This document shows positions 62,038 to 64,000 of a stretch of DNA of 64,000 nucleotides, in pieces (the stretch's first letter is position 1; the number at the start of each line of letters is the position of its first letter). A program made the translations under genes and the position numbers. A model generated the notes under the pieces. The model saw only the letters and a list, made by a program, of their open reading frames with translations, searched no databases and was not told the origin of the DNA. The stretch comes from Hypericibacter adhaerens (lineage in GTDB: Bacteria > Pseudomonadota > Alphaproteobacteria > Dongiales > Dongiaceae): NCBI RefSeq assembly GCF_008728835.1, contig NZ_CP042582.1, positions 1,178,001 to 1,242,000 on the forward strand, written 5' to 3'.

Positions 62038-63159
62038 TTGCGCTATCTTCTCAATCTCCCGCTCCTGGCGGCGGTCTTCGGCATCGCCCTGTTCCTCTAT
62101 CTGGCCGTGCTGTCGGAGCGGCCGAGCGGCGGCGATGCGCAGATGGGCCAGGCCCTCGCCCTCGTCTTCGCGGCCGTGATCTATACGCTCGGGCTGGCGA
62201 TCGCTCTGCTGGGCAGCGTGTTCGCCGGCGGCTTCGACTGGATCCCTGTCGCGGACCGCGGCGGCCGGTTGGTCGTCGTGCTGCTGGGATTCGTTCTTCT
62301 CGGCCTGCTCTGCTTTGCCTCCATCAGCATCGCCATGGAGACGACCGGCTCGGACCAGCGCTGGAGCCATGGCGTGGTGGTGGCGTCGCGCTGGGTCGCC
62401 ATCGGCATGCCGACCATACTGGCCCTCTACGTGGCCTGGGCGATCAACGCGCCTGTGGAGCTGCGGTCGATCGTGGTGCTGCGTTACGGGCTCCTGGCCG
62501 GTATCGCGATTTTCGGCGCGCTGGCGGGTTTCGTCACCCTCAAGGAGATCGCGCGCTCCAACCAGCAGGCGGCCGAGGCGGCGCTCGCGGCACAGCAGGA
62601 GGAGGACGAGAAGATCCAGGAGACGCGCCGCGCCTTCGCGGCCCTGACCGACGCCGATCCGCTCGTCACCTGGGACATCTATGTCGGCTATTACAACATC
62701 CCCGACGATATCCGCGAGACGGCGCTGCAACGCATCGCGGCCCGGCCGCATCTCGAGGCGGAGCTGACGGAGGCGCTGGCAAGCGACAATCATCTCTGGG
62801 TCCAGGAGGCCCTGTCGCTCCTCGCGCGCCTGAATTTCGCGCCCTCGGCCGGTCTCGCCGATCCGGTCCGCGGCGCGATCGACCGCCTGACGGTGCAGCT
62901 CGCCGAGGAGGCCAAGGCCGAGAACTATGACGGCGACCGCTATATCGACTATTACCGCGCGAGCCTGCTCAAGACCGTGCGCGAGGCCGCGGTCAAGATG
63001 GCGCAAGGGGCCGGCCTGGATCTCTCCGACCGGCTCGACCGGCTGCAGCAGGTGGTGATCGAGGGCTATCCGAAATCGGCGGCGGCCTCGAGCTTTCCGC
63101 GCGAGGTGGCCGCGTCGAAACAGGAGATCGCGGTGGCGCTGGCCGCGCGCGCCAACTGA
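62038..63159 (+). CDS. Hypothetical membrane protein with cytoplasmic helical domain
   Basis: 373 residues from TTG 62038 (MRYLLNLPLLAAVFGIALFLYLAVL), with GAGG just upstream. Five or so membrane segments occupy residues 1-175. A charged coiled-coil stretch (ARSNQQAAEAALAAQQEEDEKIQETRRAFAALT) leads to a soluble helical domain (180-373) with YYNIPDDIRETALQRIAARPHLEAELTEAL, resembling HEAT-like helical repeats. I do not recognise a family. It is separated from the receiver gene at 63193, which converges with it. Confidence 0.7.
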   Translation: MRYLLNLPLLAAVFGIALFLYLAVLSERPSGGDAQMGQALALVFAAVIYTLGLAIALLGSVFAGGFDWIPVADRGGRLVVVLLGFVLLGLLCFASISIAMETTGSDQRWSHGVVVASRWVAIGMPTILALYVAWAINAPVELRSIVVLRYGLLAGIAIFGALAGFVTLKEIARSNQQAAEAALAAQQEEDEKIQETRRAFAALTDADPLVTWDIYVGYYNIPDDIRETALQRIAARPHLEAELTEALASDNHLWVQEALSLLARLNFAPSAGLADPVRGAIDRLTVQLAEEAKAENYDGDRYIDYYRASLLKTVREAAVKMAQGAGLDLSDRLDRLQQVVIEGYPKSAAASSFPREVAASKQEIAVALAARAN

Positions 63160-63192
63160 GCGTCGGGATCCGAGGAACCGGAGACCGCGGTC

Positions 63193-63576
63193 TCAGCGCG
63201 CGTCGCCGAGCGCCGCCAGCATCTCCGCCAGCCGCACCGGCTTGCGCAGCGTCATCACCGTGCCGAGGCCTTTCGCCTCCGCCAGCGTGCGCGCGATCTT
63301 CGAATAGAGCGGGTTGAAGCCGCTGACGATGATGACCTTGACCGCGGCCTTGCGCTCGGCGAGCCAGTCCACGATCTCGGTGCCCTCGATGCCCGGCATC
63401 ACCATGTCGAGCACGAGGATGTCGGGCGAGAGCTCCTCGAACACGTTCTGGAACCGGTTCGAGTCCGTCAGCATGACGGCATTCAGGTTGAGCATCTCCG
63501 CGGCGCTCTTCACGAACTCCGCGAAGTCGGCATTGTCATCGACGACGAGAACCGTCTTCTGTGCCGCGGTCGACAT
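63193..63576 (-). CDS. Stand-alone response-regulator receiver domain
   Basis: 127 residues. VLVVDDNADFAEFV supplies the acidic pair, ILVLDMVMPGIEGTEIVDWL the phosphorylated Asp, VKVIIVSGFNP the Ser, and MTLRKPVRLAEML the Lys. There is no output domain or kinase nearby. It could serve as a phosphate relay or adaptor. Confidence 0.9.
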   Translation of the reverse strand: MSTAAQKTVLVVDDNADFAEFVKSAAEMLNLNAVMLTDSNRFQNVFEELSPDILVLDMVMPGIEGTEIVDWLAERKAAVKVIIVSGFNPLYSKIARTLAEAKGLGTVMTLRKPVRLAEMLAALGDAR

Positions 63577-63983
63577 CTCGGGCCTGCCCTATCCTCCCCC
63601 CCAGCCAACCAATTCTATGATCAGGGCGGTTAACAACCATTGATGTCAAGCGTGAGCTCACCGAATGGCGATAGCGGTCAACCCTTTGGCGTTGCCGGGT
63701 TTTCCCTGAATGACTGACCAACGTCGTTCTCCGGCCCGGGCGATGCGCCGGAGCCGGTTCTCTTCGCGGCCTGACCGAGCCCGCTCCAGCCCATGAAAGC
63801 GCGCTTTGCGACAGGGGCGGCTTTGCGTTAAGAAGACCGCCTTTCCCGGACCGGGCGGGTTCCTGGTCGGCTCCGACGCGCCGGCGGCCGGAGCCTCGGC
63901 CTCGCCGTTTGGATCGGTCCCCTGATCCGGGACCGGCCGCGAACCCTGTCCCCCGCGCATAACGCCCAAGGAGCCTCAGGCCG
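63577..63983. other. Intergenic stretch without a supported gene
   Basis: Both strands were read. A 103-codon minus frame at 63658-63969 has Pro/Arg-rich, low-complexity content and no ribosome site, so I do not call it. An AT-richer part at 63600-63650 could hold the promoter of the receiver gene. GGACCGGCC-type short palindromes occur at about 63915-63945. Confidence 0.4.
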
Positions 63984-64000
63984 ATGGCCGCCTACCAATA
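63984..64000 (+). CDS. Possible gene start cut by the window end
   Basis: ATGGCCGCCTACCAATA begins 10 bases after AAGGAG and would encode MAAYQ. Only five full codons are visible, so neither the frame nor the product can be judged. Confidence 0.35.

Noticed and set aside
63658-63969. 103-codon minus-strand open frame
   Set aside because: No ribosome site, low-complexity composition and no family resemblance.

Overview
GC-rich, densely coding bacterial DNA. The features that point to an alphaproteobacterium, perhaps Rhodospirillales or Rhizobiales, are the many ABC uptake systems for sugars, amino acids and amines, the AGAGC/GCTCT-bounded and CCCTCCCC-type intergenic palindromes, the frequent GTG and TTG starts, and a uronate oxidation pathway of the Agrobacterium type. 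I saw no rRNA, tRNA, CRISPR array, prophage or transposase. The window reads as an accessory-catabolism section of a chromosome or large replicon.

Layout. (1) 1-7364: a truncated enolase-superfamily gene diverges from an operon of SDR dehydrogenase, sugar-binding protein, two MalFG-type permeases and an aldose-epimerase-like protein; a convergent MsmX/UgpC-type ATPase probably energises the transporter. (2) 7656-19935: the most unusual part. It holds a Liv-type ABC transporter with its AraC regulator, a degenerate iron-alcohol-dehydrogenase-like protein, a LivF ATPase fused to a divergent Tm-1-like (UPF0261) module, a flotillin, and a gluconolactonase fused to an isochorismatase-like domain whose catalytic Cys is Ser. 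(3) 20034-23023: an Lrp regulator divergent from an AceE-like ThDP enzyme. (4) 23031-32235: a second Liv-type operon led by an old-yellow-enzyme/TMADH-like oxidoreductase, divergent from a GntR regulator and an FAH-family hydrolase. (5) 32270-41418: a spermidine/putrescine-type ABC operon divergent from a uronate operon (enolase superfamily, uronate dehydrogenase, LacI regulator, DHDPS-family lyase, nucleoside-hydrolase-like protein), with a LacI-type operator between them.

(6) 41643-47804: a surface-glycan operon of methyltransferase, GT2, Wzx-like flippase, GT4 and GT39. (7) 47981-50100: a histidine-kinase tail remnant, a stand-alone receiver, and a catalytically dead GGDEF/EAL-like protein. 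(8) 50393-54006: an SDR divergent from a histamine/trimethylamine-dehydrogenase-like flavoprotein, then a DUF2218 protein. (9) 54409-60491: AMP nucleosidase and a lipid cluster resembling E. coli ynbABC, extended by a PlsC acyltransferase and a small membrane protein. (10) 60808-64000: small hypothetical genes, a membrane protein and a second stand-alone receiver.

The strongest candidate for an undescribed system is region 2. One transport operon there carries three enzyme-like proteins with lost signature residues, plus a membrane-scaffold flotillin. This suggests ligand sensing or transport regulation at the membrane rather than a simple uptake-and-degradation pathway. All functions are read from motifs and remembered family features; no database search was run.
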